Shown here: one piece after another, positions 45,938 to 55,540 of the stretch
Numbering within the stretch: the stretch's first letter is position 1
How the letters are laid out: every line of letters starts with the position of its first letter
Source: Candidatus Nitrosopelagicus sp.
GTDB taxonomy: Archaea; Thermoproteota; Nitrososphaeria; Nitrososphaerales; Nitrosopumilaceae
DNA length: 64,000 bases
Reading direction: 5' to 3'
NCBI GenBank assembly: GCA_028242535.1
Contig: JAOJYB010000002.1
Span: 1 to 64,000 of the forward strand
Translations under genes and position numbers: made by a program
The notes under the pieces: model-generated
What the model saw: the letters and a program-made list of their open reading frames with translations, nothing else
The model's database searches: none
What the model was told of the DNA's origin: nothing

Positions 45938-46111
45938 ATGGTAGGTCCACAAGATGGAGGTTTTGGCTTTGATCAATCAAAAAAATACACTAGTGTAGAT
46001 AATTTAGAAAAAGTTTGTGTTCAATGTCAGGCAGGGCAACACAAAAAATGTCTTTTTAAATTAAAAGAAGAGCCGAGTTGTGATTGTGAACATTGTCTAA
46101 TTTATGGCTAG
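45938..46111 (+). CDS. Cys-rich 57-aa protein
   Basis: Too short for the ORF track. The translation begins MVGPQDGGFGFDQSKKYTS. Six Cys occur in CVQC, KKC and CDCEHC, with two His, so a treble-clef-like zinc site is likely. It lies 24 nt after the DUF427 gene, and the dense Cys pattern supports a real gene. No family is recognised. Confidence 0.6.
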   Translation: MVGPQDGGFGFDQSKKYTSVDNLEKVCVQCQAGQHKKCLFKLKEEPSCDCEHCLIYG

Positions 46112-46168
46112 AATTAGTTTTAGCTTAGAAAAATAACCTTTAATCCTAACTATTTCTATAAAATTAAA

Positions 46169-46633
46169 ATGGAAAAAACTCCTAATGACTCAAAAGCTGA
46201 AGTAATTATCAGGATGTTTCCTTCAGATGCAAACCCTGCTGGAAACGTCTTCGGTGGTGCAATTTTAAAGCATATAGATATGGTTGCAGGAATTGTTGCA
46301 CAACGTTATAGTCAAACAAACGCGGTAACTGTTAGTATGGATAAGATAAGTTTCTTGAAACCTGTATTTGTTGGAAATGTCCTATTTGTAAACGCACGTG
46401 TAAATTATGTTCAAAAATCATCTATGGAGATTGAAGTAAATGTTGAAGCTGAAGATATTTCAAAGGGAACACGTGTTCATACTGGTAATGCATATGTAAC
46501 ATTTGTTGCATTAGACGATAACGGAAAACCAACTCCAGTTCCAACATTGTGTATTGGCACTCCTGAGGATCAAAAGCGTTTTGATGAAGGTAAACTTCGT
46601 ATGGAAAAACGTATGAAACAACGTAAAAACTAG
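46169..46633 (+). CDS. Acyl-CoA thioesterase, hotdog fold
   Basis: A 154-aa protein. It matches the short YciA/acyl-CoA hydrolase type, with RMFPSDANPAGNVFGGAILKHIDMVAGIVA containing the catalytic-helix motif with N and D/G residues, then MDKISFLKPVFVGNVL and the VTFVALDDNGKPTPVP end. It cleaves acyl-CoA thioesters; chain-length preference is unknown. The basic C-terminus (KRMKQRKN) is usual for the group. Confidence 0.92.
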   Translation: MEKTPNDSKAEVIIRMFPSDANPAGNVFGGAILKHIDMVAGIVAQRYSQTNAVTVSMDKISFLKPVFVGNVLFVNARVNYVQKSSMEIEVNVEAEDISKGTRVHTGNAYVTFVALDDNGKPTPVPTLCIGTPEDQKRFDEGKLRMEKRMKQRKN

Positions 46634-46682
46634 TTTTCATATCGCACAACTTTTAGATATTCTAGGAAATAAATGAATTATT

Positions 46683-47789
46683 ATGGTAAAAAGTAATTAT
46701 GAAATTTTAGGTGTGCCTGAAGATGCATCAAGAAATGAAATTCGTAGCGCATTTCGAAATCTTGCACTAACACATCATGCTGATAGAGGTGGTCAAGATG
46801 AAGAATTTATTATAATTAAACAAGCATTCGAGGATCTCAAAGTAGGAAAAAAATTTCCTGATTCACTTGATGAGAAAAAACGTAAATCAAAATTCTTTTG
46901 GGGGACAGATGAAGAAGAACGTCTTCGTCATAACACATTATTATCCAATGATATTGCACAAGAAATCAAAGTTGCACAAGAATGGATTGATGCATTAAGT
47001 AGAACTAACGCAGATGGAATTAGATTATTTGGTTCAAATGAATTGGGACAAATAGAACTTGAAAGAAAACATACTGGTGCTTTATCAATCAAAGGAAAAT
47101 TTTGGGCTGGAAAAATCTCTCATACAAATCATGTGTTTATGTGGGGGAGCATGACAAGTCCATATTTTTCAGATAATGATGATTCAAAAACTCTAATTCA
47201 TCTTACTAATGGAACCTTCAAGTTAATGGAGCCTATAGAAAACGGCTACAATATTGAAAATGGTTCTCATATTATAGTAGATAATGGTGATATTATTTGC
47301 GGTAATGTTAATGGAATACGACAACAGGTACCACATCCAACTGGTCGTGTTGGCATGTCCCTAACAAAAGAACACTTTACTAAATTGGAAGCACCAAGTG
47401 GAAAAATTATTGCAGGTGATGTACGTGAAACTGTTTTGTTAGATGCTGAAGAAGTTTTAGTGCTCAATCTTGTTGATAATATAATTGTAAAAGGAAAGAA
47501 AATCTTTGTTTTTGGTACTAAGGTTAGCTATGATGTATTTTTTGAATTAAAGGAAGGTGGGGTAATCCGTTTCTATGAGAAGGGCTCTGGATTTGATATT
47601 AGTGATGATGCAATATTAAAACTTGAAAATGGAAAGGAATTTTTCCTAGATGATCTTAAAACTAAAAAACTAATTGGATTTGGTGGACGCGATATGACAT
47701 ATGAATTTCTAGATAAATTGGAAGAAAGTAGTGGTGTAATTCCATCTGATTGGACATCTAAATTGTCTGGTTTGTTTAAGAAAAAATAA
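46683..47789 (+). CDS. J-domain protein with degenerate HPD motif
   Basis: A 368-aa protein. The J-domain (about 4-60) aligns well (NYEILGVPEDASRNEIRSAFRNLAL), but the HPD tripeptide that stimulates DnaK is HAD (H32-A33-D34). A long C-terminal region is beta-rich (GALSIKGKFWAGKISHTNHVF, GSHIIVDNGDIICGNV, LVDNIIVKGKKIFVFG) and resembles no chaperone substrate domain. It ends LSGLFKKK. It is therefore probably not a canonical DnaK co-chaperone. The start uses an ATG preceded by an AT-rich promoter-like stretch. Confidence 0.75.
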   Translation: MVKSNYEILGVPEDASRNEIRSAFRNLALTHHADRGGQDEEFIIIKQAFEDLKVGKKFPDSLDEKKRKSKFFWGTDEEERLRHNTLLSNDIAQEIKVAQEWIDALSRTNADGIRLFGSNELGQIELERKHTGALSIKGKFWAGKISHTNHVFMWGSMTSPYFSDNDDSKTLIHLTNGTFKLMEPIENGYNIENGSHIIVDNGDIICGNVNGIRQQVPHPTGRVGMSLTKEHFTKLEAPSGKIIAGDVRETVLLDAEEVLVLNLVDNIIVKGKKIFVFGTKVSYDVFFELKEGGVIRFYEKGSGFDISDDAILKLENGKEFFLDDLKTKKLIGFGGRDMTYEFLDKLEESSGVIPSDWTSKLSGLFKKK

Positions 47790-47957
47790 TTACTTTTTAA
47801 TTCCAAGTGCTCTATTTTTTAATCTTAGTTGAGTACTTCTACATTTTCTGCATCTTGTAGCATTTATATCTAATCTTGCACCGCATGAAATACAAATTTT
47901 CATATGCAGTCTTGCTTTTTGTGCAATCTGTTTCTTTAGTGGATCTGCAACTGGCAT
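47790..47957 (-). CDS. rpl40e: 50S ribosomal protein L40e
   Basis: A 55-aa zinc ribbon protein of the large subunit, absent from the ORF track. MPVADPLKKQIAQKARLH is the hallmark start, followed by CISCGAR and CRKCRS Cys pairs and LRLKNRALGIKK at the end. It is convergent with the J-domain gene (stops abut) and upstream of sucD on the same strand reading the same way. Confidence 0.95.
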   Translation of the reverse strand: MPVADPLKKQIAQKARLHMKICISCGARLDINATRCRKCRSTQLRLKNRALGIKK

Positions 47958-47989
47958 AGTAATTCCTAAAAAATGTGTTATTTATTCTA

Positions 47990-48904
47990 TTAGCTATTCA
48001 TTTTTCCAGCTAATAGAACTGCAACCTCTCCTGGTCTCTTTGCAACTGGAATGTTTGCCTTTGCAAACATGGATATTTTTGATTCTGCTGAGCCATAATT
48101 TCCCATAACTATAGCTCCTGCATGTCCCATACGCTTTTCCTTTGGTGCTTGACGTCCTGCAATGTATCCGACAATTGGTTTGCTAAAGCCCGTATCAATT
48201 ATATGCTGAGCCAAAATCTCTTCCGAATCTCCACCAATTTCGCCAACCACTACCATGGCATCAAGTTCAGGATCATCTTTTACCATATCAAACGCATCAA
48301 TCATTCTTGTACCATTTACTGGGTCTCCGCCTATTCCTATTGTAATATTTTGGCCAAACCCTGCACTAGTTAAATTATTTGAAATCTCATAAAGTAGTGT
48401 TCCGCTTTTTGATAACACTGCAACTTTTCCTGTTGAAAATGGGGTGGCAGGCATAATTCCTACTTTAATTAATCCTGGAATAATTACTCCTGGTGTATTT
48501 GGTCCAATCATGATTGCATTTTTTTCCTTTGCCAATTCAATTACTTCCATCGTATCTCTAATTGGGACGTGCTCAGGAATTGCTACTAATAGTTTAATTC
48601 CTGATTCTAAAGCATCTTTTGCTGCTCCTAGGAAAAACTTTGCTGGAACAAAAACTATTGAAATCTCTGCTCCTGTTGCTTCTACTGCTTCTTTCACTGA
48701 CTCGTAAATTGGAACTTTGTCTTCAAATGTCTGTCCTCCCTTTCCTGGTGTAACTCCGGCAACAATGTTTGTACCATAATCTAACATTAATTTTGCATGG
48801 GCTGAACCATATTTTCCGGTAATTCCTTGAACAATTACCTTTTTCTTTTGATAATTTCCATCTGCATCTTTCTGTCCACGAAGAATCTCATAAATGTCTG
48901 TCAT
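47990..48904 (-). CDS. sucD: Succinate-CoA ligase alpha subunit
   Basis: A 304-aa subunit. The phosphohistidine is in MGHAGAIVMG; the CoA-binding Rossmann part has VQGITGKYGSAH and the SKSGTLLYEI motif. With SucC it interconverts succinyl-CoA and succinate with substrate-level phosphorylation. In thaumarchaea the same step also links to the carbon-fixation cycle (established for the group). Its start overlaps the sucC stop by 4 bp (ATGA). Confidence 0.95.
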   Translation of the reverse strand: MTDIYEILRGQKDADGNYQKKKVIVQGITGKYGSAHAKLMLDYGTNIVAGVTPGKGGQTFEDKVPIYESVKEAVEATGAEISIVFVPAKFFLGAAKDALESGIKLLVAIPEHVPIRDTMEVIELAKEKNAIMIGPNTPGVIIPGLIKVGIMPATPFSTGKVAVLSKSGTLLYEISNNLTSAGFGQNITIGIGGDPVNGTRMIDAFDMVKDDPELDAMVVVGEIGGDSEEILAQHIIDTGFSKPIVGYIAGRQAPKEKRMGHAGAIVMGNYGSAESKISMFAKANIPVAKRPGEVAVLLAGKMNS

Positions 48905-50007
48905 TTGTTTGCCTCCATTACTACCCCATTAATTGCATCCTCAATTGAATCAAACATTTTGGTTTTTGTATCTTTTAGCATTTCTTTTGCTTTCTCTGAT
49001 TCAGTACCCATGAGTCTTGCAAAAACTGGTATGTCAATTAATTTATTATCATATGCTTGAATAAATGCCTCTGCAACAGTTGTAGTTTTTACAATTCCCC
49101 CATAAAGATTTACTAAAATACCTTTGACTCTTTTCATTTTACTAATCAGTGTTAATGCTTCGTATACAGTTTCTGTCGTTGCTCCCCCACCTACGTCAAG
49201 AAATGTTGCAGGTTTACCCCCATTATCTGAAACAAGATCAAACGTTGACATAACCAATCCTGCACCATTTCCTATTACCGCAATGTTTCCTTCAAGCTCA
49301 ACAAGTGAAAATCCACTTTTCTCTGCCTGTTCTTCTAATTCTGATTTTTCCTGATATTTTTGTAATTCATCATGCCTAAAATTTGAACTGTCATCTGTCA
49401 TCACTTTTCCATCAAGTGCAATTAATGTACCATCTTTTAAAATTGCAAGTGGATTGATTTCTGCTAACTCGGCTTCTTTTTCAATAGTTAATTTTGATAA
49501 TCTTTGTAACATGTCTACAAATTGTTCCTCTTGTGAATCTCTTAATCCAATCTCTTTTGCAACCTCTTTTGCTGTTTGTGCATCTACATCACCTAGTCCA
49601 ACTTCACGAATTGTTTGATTTCTCACTGACTCAATTTCAACTCCTCCTTCTGATGAAGCTATGATTGTATAGCATCTTTTACTTCTGTTCAGAAAGAGAG
49701 ATAGGTACAGTTCTTTTTCAATATCTGCCATTTTCTCAAGTAAAATTGCACGAGTTTTTTCTCCTTTTATTGACATATTTAGTAATTGAGGATATTTGAG
49801 TTCAAATTCATCATCACTGTTGCATTTTTGAATTCCTCCTGCTTTTCCTCTTCCACCTACAGGTACCTGAACTTTGATAACAAATGGATATCCTAATTCT
49901 TTAGCATCTTTTCTTCCTTTTTCGATGTCTTTTGATGAAATACTGCGTGGAGTTTTAATACCAAATTCTTTGAAAAGTTCTTTTGCCTGATACTCTAAAA
50001 GTCGCAT
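48901..50007 (-). CDS. sucC: Succinate-CoA ligase beta subunit
   Basis: A 368-aa ATP-grasp subunit. It starts MRLLEYQAKELFKEFGI as in other SucC. The ATP-grasp motifs KVQVPVGGRGKAGGI, EINPLAIL and the C-terminal flavodoxin-like part with LDVGGGATTETV are present. It is slightly shorter than the bacterial protein (about 388 aa) but complete. It forms an operon with sucD. Confidence 0.95.
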   Translation of the reverse strand: MRLLEYQAKELFKEFGIKTPRSISSKDIEKGRKDAKELGYPFVIKVQVPVGGRGKAGGIQKCNSDDEFELKYPQLLNMSIKGEKTRAILLEKMADIEKELYLSLFLNRSKRCYTIIASSEGGVEIESVRNQTIREVGLGDVDAQTAKEVAKEIGLRDSQEEQFVDMLQRLSKLTIEKEAELAEINPLAILKDGTLIALDGKVMTDDSSNFRHDELQKYQEKSELEEQAEKSGFSLVELEGNIAVIGNGAGLVMSTFDLVSDNGGKPATFLDVGGGATTETVYEALTLISKMKRVKGILVNLYGGIVKTTTVAEAFIQAYDNKLIDIPVFARLMGTESEKAKEMLKDTKTKMFDSIEDAINGVVMEANK

Positions 50008-50044
50008 AAATTTTATCTAAAAATGGACTTTATATTCCTATTAA

Positions 50045-50374
50045 CTATTCAAATTGGTCTTCTAACAAATCTACTACTTGTCCAAAAAGATCTTTACTCT
50101 TTTTTAAGAGTCTATTTGGAAACTCCTCTGTTGAAAATACAATTTGTTGTTTAATCTCTGGAATCACCATTCCTCCTGAAACAATTACTTGTTCAATAAC
50201 ATGTTCTTGCGTTAGTGTACAGACAATTTCTTCAAAAACATCCTCTTTTTCTTCCAATGTTTCTCTGTACAAAACAATTGGTGTGTTAGTTTGACTAATG
50301 AAATTTGTAGCCTTTATCATTAATTCTTGTAAATGATGTATTGAGCATGTATCAAGACTGATCTGTTTAACCAT
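50045..50374 (-). CDS. Conserved hypothetical protein
   Basis: A 109-aa soluble protein of alternating helix and strand (LQELMIKATNFISQTNTPIVLYRETLEEKEDVFEEIVCTL). One Cys occurs near the start (DTCSIHHL). There is no recognised motif. It lies 37 nt upstream of sucC on the same strand and downstream of ileS, so it may share a transcript with either. Confidence 0.6.
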   Translation of the reverse strand: MVKQISLDTCSIHHLQELMIKATNFISQTNTPIVLYRETLEEKEDVFEEIVCTLTQEHVIEQVIVSGGMVIPEIKQQIVFSTEEFPNRLLKKSKDLFGQVVDLLEDQFE

Positions 50375-50450
50375 GTACTATTATGGCGAATTTATTATTT
50401 AAGCCCTGCAGGTACTTGTTAACTCGACAAATAGTCAAGCTTTTGTAAAT

Positions 50451-53400
50451 TTACTCGACTGCGATCCTTATTTTGAGGCCATCGATATCGTCATCTTTGT
50501 AATTCTTACATGATTCTGTGAAATCTACATTTTTGACTCTTATCAGAAATGCGATGTCATCTGTCTTATCTTTAATCAGATTAAGTGATTCTTGATCCAA
50601 TTCTAATATTGATGCCTTCTCCAAAATATCTGTAGGATTGAATCCTTTTTCTTTTCTTAAAGTTTGAATACGTCGTGCTAAGTCTTTAATCAATCCTTTT
50701 GCCATCATTTCGTTATCTCTTTCTAACGAAATAATAACAATTAGATTCTGTCTCTTTGCAAATTGGTATTTTTCCTTAACCTCAAAATCCACTATGAAAT
50801 CTTCTTTATCTAATACGACTAAATTGTCTCCAATCTGAAATGTATAACTGCCGTTGTCTCTCAATTCATTGATGATTAATTCTGGATCTGTCTCTGCAAA
50901 TATTTTTAATAGTTTTCCCATGTCTTGTTTTGCTTTTGGACCTATTGCACTTCTTTCTAACTCTATTTTAGGCATAACTGGCAATCCATTTTGTTTTAAT
51001 TCTAGATATTGTTCTATTCCTTCAGAATTATCAATCTCAAAAATTTTATAATTTTGAATATTCATTTGTGATTTTACAAGTTCTGAAAGTGACTCTAAAA
51101 CTTCTTTTTCACCTTTGTTTAAACAAATTAACGCTTGATTTAATGGCCATCTTCTCTTTAACTTGCCTTTCATTCTTGCAGCAGACGTTACAGAAACTGT
51201 TTCTTTTAACAAATCAAATGAAGTTTCAACTTTTTCATCAATTAATGATGAATCAACTTTAGGCCATGATTCAAGTAAAATATTTTCTTTTCCATGAAAT
51301 ATTGTTCTATACAAGTATTGAGAAGTAAATGGTGCAAATGGATGAATCAATATGTTAATCGCTTTCAAAGTTTTAGCAAGAATTGCATAAATTGTAAATC
51401 GTCTATCTTTTTTTGAATCATCCTCATCCCATAATTCTGATTTGATAATTGGAATGTAGATCTGACTAAGAGAATTTATCAAAAAGTCTTCAATAGCCTT
51501 TGCAGATTCATGAAATCTACATGAATCATTTGTTTCAGTAGTTCGTTCTATCATTCTTTGAAGCTTTGAAAGTAACCATACATCTGGTGGTGTTAACAAT
51601 TCTTTTTTCTTAGCCCATTCGATAGTATATTCTTGTAAATTGAATTTATCATATTCACTGTTTTGTTTGTAAAATGTATGTAGATGATATAATGTACTGA
51701 TTACTTGATATGGTCTTGACATTAATTCTTTGGTGCTAAAGTTTAATGGCTCAATTGGACTTGCTTTCCACATAAAATAAAATCGTACAAGATCTACTGG
51801 ATATTTTTCTAAAAGTTCTTTTGCATCTAATACATTGCCTTTACTCTTACTCATTTTATTTCCATTTTCATCTAAAACATGTCCTTGAAACAAAAATGAT
51901 TTGTAAGGCGAAACTGGTGCGTTGTTGTATATCACATTTTCAATTAGAAGCGTATATGCCCATCCTCTAGTTTGATCAATACCTTCTGTAAAAAATGGTG
52001 CTGGAATTTTTTCTTTGTATGTTGATTCATCTAAGGATGCAATTGGGGCTGCGCCACTATTATGCCATGTGTCAAGAACAAATTCCTCTCTTTGCATTAC
52101 CGCCTCACATTTCTTGCATTTGACTTTGATTTTATCAATCCATGGTCTATGTAATTCAAAATTCTCGCCATCTGGTAATTCTATTGCAGACTCGACAATT
52201 TCTTTTCTTGAAAACAATCTTTCCATATTTCCACACTCATCACATTTCCAAATCGGTATTGGACATCCCCAAAATCTTTCTCGAGATATACACCATGGAT
52301 GTTTTTCTTTAATAATTTCTAAGAATCTATTTTTTGGTTGATCAAAAAAGTATTCTACATCTTCAGCTGCTTTGATAGCTTTGTCTCCAAGCTTGTCAAG
52401 CATGTAAAAATATTCTCGACGGGCAAGCCATACCAATCTGTGATTACAACGCCAACATAATGGATATTTGTGCTTGATTTTCCCAATTCGCACTAGTGCG
52501 TTTCTATCTTTTACTGCCTGAACTAGTTTTTCATCAGCATCTCTAACAAAAAGTCCTGCATACTTTCCAGCATCTTCGGTAAATTTGACTTCATCATCAA
52601 TTGGACAGAAAATGGTAACGCCTCGTTTCATTGCAATATTATTATCTTCTTCTCCATTTGCTGGAGATAGGTGAACTAACCCACTACCTGCATTAACATC
52701 AACAAAGTTTTCTGCAACTGTGATATGATAATTATCTTGTTTTGCAATTTCTGCAAGTTTTGGTATCTCATCTAAGAGTGGATGTATGTATTTTTTACCT
52801 TCCATTTCAGTTCCCAAAAATGTCTTTTCAATTTTATAATTTTCAATTTTTACTTCTGTCATGAATTCTTCTAAACGTGTTTTTCCAACAATCCATATTT
52901 CATTTTCTACACGAACTTCTACATACTCTTCTTTTGGATTAAGACCTACCATTGCATCTGTTACAAGCGTAAATGGCATCGTTGTCCAAACAATTAAAAA
53001 TTTGTCTTCTTGTGCAAGTTTAACTTTATAATATAATGATGGATCTTTTACCATGTCATATCCTTGATTAACTTCAGAATGGCTTAATGATGTTTGGCAG
53101 CTTGGACAATATGCTACAACCCTAAACCCTTCAGTCATTATTCCATTTTCATATGCTTTTTTCATTAATTGCCATTCTTTTTCAATAAATTCATCTTTGT
53201 ATGTCCAGTATGCCTTTTCCTGATTAAGTGACATACCAATTAATTTATCAACTTCTACCCATTTTGTATGATATTTCTTTACAATCTCCTTGCACTCTGC
53301 AACTAGTTTTTCAATATCTTCTGTTGATCTGATATCACTTTTACCATTTTCATTTCCAAGTTCTTTTTCTGCTTGTAATTCTACCGGTAATCCTTGTGCA

Positions 53401-53651
53401 TCCCATCCGGCATTAAAAATGACTTTGTTTCCGGCCAAAACATTGTATCTATACCATAGATCTTTGAATACTCTACCTCTTAGATGTCCTGCATGTGGAA
53501 TCCCGTTCATTGTTGGAGGTCCCTCGATAAACATTATCTCATTTTTTTTATTCTCATCTTCTTGAATTAATCTTGAAATATCTTTGTCTTTCAAATCATC
53601 TTGCACATTTTTCTCGATTTGTTTAATATCAAAATTTTCTACAAGTTTCAT
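50451..53651 (-). CDS. ileS: Isoleucyl-tRNA synthetase
   Basis: A 1066-aa class Ia synthetase, length normal for the archaeal/eukaryotic-type enzyme. The HIGH-type motif is PPTMNGIPHAGH and KMSKSKGN is the second active-site motif. The CP1 editing domain is present with TTMPFTLVTDAMVGLNP. Zinc-type pairs CPSC and CDEC are also visible, and a long anticodon-binding and C-terminal domain follows. It charges isoleucine and clears misacylated valine. It is divergent from purD. Confidence 0.97.
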   Translation of the reverse strand: MKLVENFDIKQIEKNVQDDLKDKDISRLIQEDENKKNEIMFIEGPPTMNGIPHAGHLRGRVFKDLWYRYNVLAGNKVIFNAGWDAQGLPVELQAEKELGNENGKSDIRSTEDIEKLVAECKEIVKKYHTKWVEVDKLIGMSLNQEKAYWTYKDEFIEKEWQLMKKAYENGIMTEGFRVVAYCPSCQTSLSHSEVNQGYDMVKDPSLYYKVKLAQEDKFLIVWTTMPFTLVTDAMVGLNPKEEYVEVRVENEIWIVGKTRLEEFMTEVKIENYKIEKTFLGTEMEGKKYIHPLLDEIPKLAEIAKQDNYHITVAENFVDVNAGSGLVHLSPANGEEDNNIAMKRGVTIFCPIDDEVKFTEDAGKYAGLFVRDADEKLVQAVKDRNALVRIGKIKHKYPLCWRCNHRLVWLARREYFYMLDKLGDKAIKAAEDVEYFFDQPKNRFLEIIKEKHPWCISRERFWGCPIPIWKCDECGNMERLFSRKEIVESAIELPDGENFELHRPWIDKIKVKCKKCEAVMQREEFVLDTWHNSGAAPIASLDESTYKEKIPAPFFTEGIDQTRGWAYTLLIENVIYNNAPVSPYKSFLFQGHVLDENGNKMSKSKGNVLDAKELLEKYPVDLVRFYFMWKASPIEPLNFSTKELMSRPYQVISTLYHLHTFYKQNSEYDKFNLQEYTIEWAKKKELLTPPDVWLLSKLQRMIERTTETNDSCRFHESAKAIEDFLINSLSQIYIPIIKSELWDEDDSKKDRRFTIYAILAKTLKAINILIHPFAPFTSQYLYRTIFHGKENILLESWPKVDSSLIDEKVETSFDLLKETVSVTSAARMKGKLKRRWPLNQALICLNKGEKEVLESLSELVKSQMNIQNYKIFEIDNSEGIEQYLELKQNGLPVMPKIELERSAIGPKAKQDMGKLLKIFAETDPELIINELRDNGSYTFQIGDNLVVLDKEDFIVDFEVKEKYQFAKRQNLIVIISLERDNEMMAKGLIKDLARRIQTLRKEKGFNPTDILEKASILELDQESLNLIKDKTDDIAFLIRVKNVDFTESCKNYKDDDIDGLKIRIAVE

Positions 53652-53722
53652 ATATCGTTTGAAAAGGTATTTCCTATAAAATCTCTTTGAGGAATATATA
53701 CTGGAATCTAGTTGAATAATTA

Positions 53723-54985
53723 TTGATTAATGTCTTAGTAGTAGGTGCTGGAGGACGCGAACACGCATTGTCCTGGAAATTATCTGCTTCTGATAAAATT
53801 GATCAAGTGTACACTGCCCCTGGAAATGGCGGTACTTCTCAAAATATTGAATTATCTGTTAATGATATTGAAGGATTGGCAAAATTTGCCCATGAGAAAA
53901 ATTGTTTTACTGTTGTTGGACCCGAAGATCCTCTTGCTGCAGGCATTGTAGATGCGTTCATTGAAAAAGGACTTCCTGTATTTGGACCTACTCAAAATGC
54001 CGCACAGCTAGAATCAAGTAAAATTTGGGCAAAAAAATTCATGAAAAGAAATTCTATACCTACTGCTGATTTTCAAATATTTGATGATGCAGAAAGAGCA
54101 AAAGATTTTGTGAAATCATATGAAAAACCTGTTGTCATAAAGGCCGATGGTCTTGCTGCTGGAAAAGGTGTAATCGTTTGTAAAAATAAAGATGAAGCTA
54201 ATGACGCAATTGATATAATCCTGACAAAAAAATCATTTGGAGATGCAGGATCAAAAATAATTATTGAAGAACGAATTGATGGAGTTGAAGCATCTTACAT
54301 TGCGTTATGTGATGGAAAAATTGGAATTCCTATGGCTACAAGTCAGGATCATAAACGAATTTTTGATAATGATGAAGGTCCAAACACTGGAGGCATGGGT
54401 GCGTATTCTCCTACTCCTATAATTGATGAAAAACTTGCATCTGAAATACAAGAAAAAATAATTGATAAAACAATTAATGCAATGCATCAGGAAGGAATTG
54501 ATTTTAAAGGATTTCTTTATGCTGGAATAATGATTAAAGATGGTATGCCATACGTTCTTGAATACAATGTTCGAATGGGTGATCCTGAATGTCAACCAAT
54601 TCTAATGCGTCTCGATTCTGATTTGTATGAGTATCTGCGTGCTTCATCTGAAGGAAGATTAAATGAGTTACCTGAAATATCCTGGAAAAATGATTATTCT
54701 GTATGTGTTGTATTGGCGTCTGATGGATATCCTGCATCCTATTCTACAGGTGACATAATTTCCGGATTTAATAATATTCCATCAAATTCATTTGTATTTC
54801 ATGCTGGAACAAAAAAACAAGATGATAAAATAATCTCTAATGGTGGTCGTGTTTTAGGAGTTACTGCATTAGGTTCTACCTTACAAAATGCAATCGATAA
54901 TGCATATGATGCATCTAAAAAAATACAATGGAAAAACAAGTATCAACGAAATGATATAGGAAAAAAAGGTCTTTCTAATTTATGA
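53723..54985 (+). CDS. purD: Phosphoribosylamine-glycine ligase
   Basis: A 420-aa ATP-grasp enzyme, the second step of purine synthesis (GAR synthetase). It starts at TTG (INVLVVGAGGREHALSWKL), the hallmark N-terminus. The ATP-binding loop is KADGLAAGKGV, and NTGGMGAYSP and RMGDPECQ are also typical. Length matches the monofunctional enzyme. It converges with the folate cyclo-ligase gene, overlapping by 6 bp, within a purine/one-carbon group. Confidence 0.97.
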   Translation: MINVLVVGAGGREHALSWKLSASDKIDQVYTAPGNGGTSQNIELSVNDIEGLAKFAHEKNCFTVVGPEDPLAAGIVDAFIEKGLPVFGPTQNAAQLESSKIWAKKFMKRNSIPTADFQIFDDAERAKDFVKSYEKPVVIKADGLAAGKGVIVCKNKDEANDAIDIILTKKSFGDAGSKIIIEERIDGVEASYIALCDGKIGIPMATSQDHKRIFDNDEGPNTGGMGAYSPTPIIDEKLASEIQEKIIDKTINAMHQEGIDFKGFLYAGIMIKDGMPYVLEYNVRMGDPECQPILMRLDSDLYEYLRASSEGRLNELPEISWKNDYSVCVVLASDGYPASYSTGDIISGFNNIPSNSFVFHAGTKKQDDKIISNGGRVLGVTALGSTLQNAIDNAYDASKKIQWKNKYQRNDIGKKGLSNL

Positions 54986-55540
54986 TGTTTTAATAACATC
55001 TTTCTCTGTAATTATCCAATCCATTTTGATATCTTGCGCTGAAACTGGAATTGACTTGACAATTTGTTTTGAATATGAAAGTGCAATCTTAATTGCATTG
55101 TCTTCTACAAGATATTTATCATAAAACCCTTGTCCATACCCAATTCTATTTCCTTCATTGTCTAATCCTACACATGGAACTAAAATTACATCGTGTTTTT
55201 CCTGAATTGGCGCATTATCTTTTGGTTCTGGTATGTCAAATTCACCTTTTCCTAATTTTGATAAATCATCAACTATTCTAAATGACATAGTATTGTTTGA
55301 AATTATTGGTAATGAAACACTCTTTTTTTCATTTAATAGATGAGACATTAATTCAACGGTTTGTACTTCACTTCCTATTGAATAATAACATCCGACAGAC
55401 TCTGCCTCTGAAATTACTTTTGTTTTCATTAACTTTGATACAATCTTCTCACTGTGGATCTCCATCAAATCAAATGATGTTGAATCTCTTTTTTCTAAAA
55501 GATGCTTACGTAAAGCAGCTTTTTCAGGATTTGATGTCAA
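54980..55540 (-). CDS. 5-formyltetrahydrofolate cyclo-ligase
   Basis: A 186-aa enzyme converting 5-formyl-THF to 5,10-methenyl-THF with ATP. Signatures are ALRKHLLEKRDS near the N-terminus, VGCYYSIGSEVQT, and the C-terminal VPCVGLDNEGNRIGYGQGFYDKYL, which is the ATP/folate loop. Its start lies 17 bp inside the folD end, so the two are coupled. Confidence 0.93.
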   Translation of the reverse strand: MTSNPEKAALRKHLLEKRDSTSFDLMEIHSEKIVSKLMKTKVISEAESVGCYYSIGSEVQTVELMSHLLNEKKSVSLPIISNNTMSFRIVDDLSKLGKGEFDIPEPKDNAPIQEKHDVILVPCVGLDNEGNRIGYGQGFYDKYLVEDNAIKIALSYSKQIVKSIPVSAQDIKMDWIITEKDVIKTS

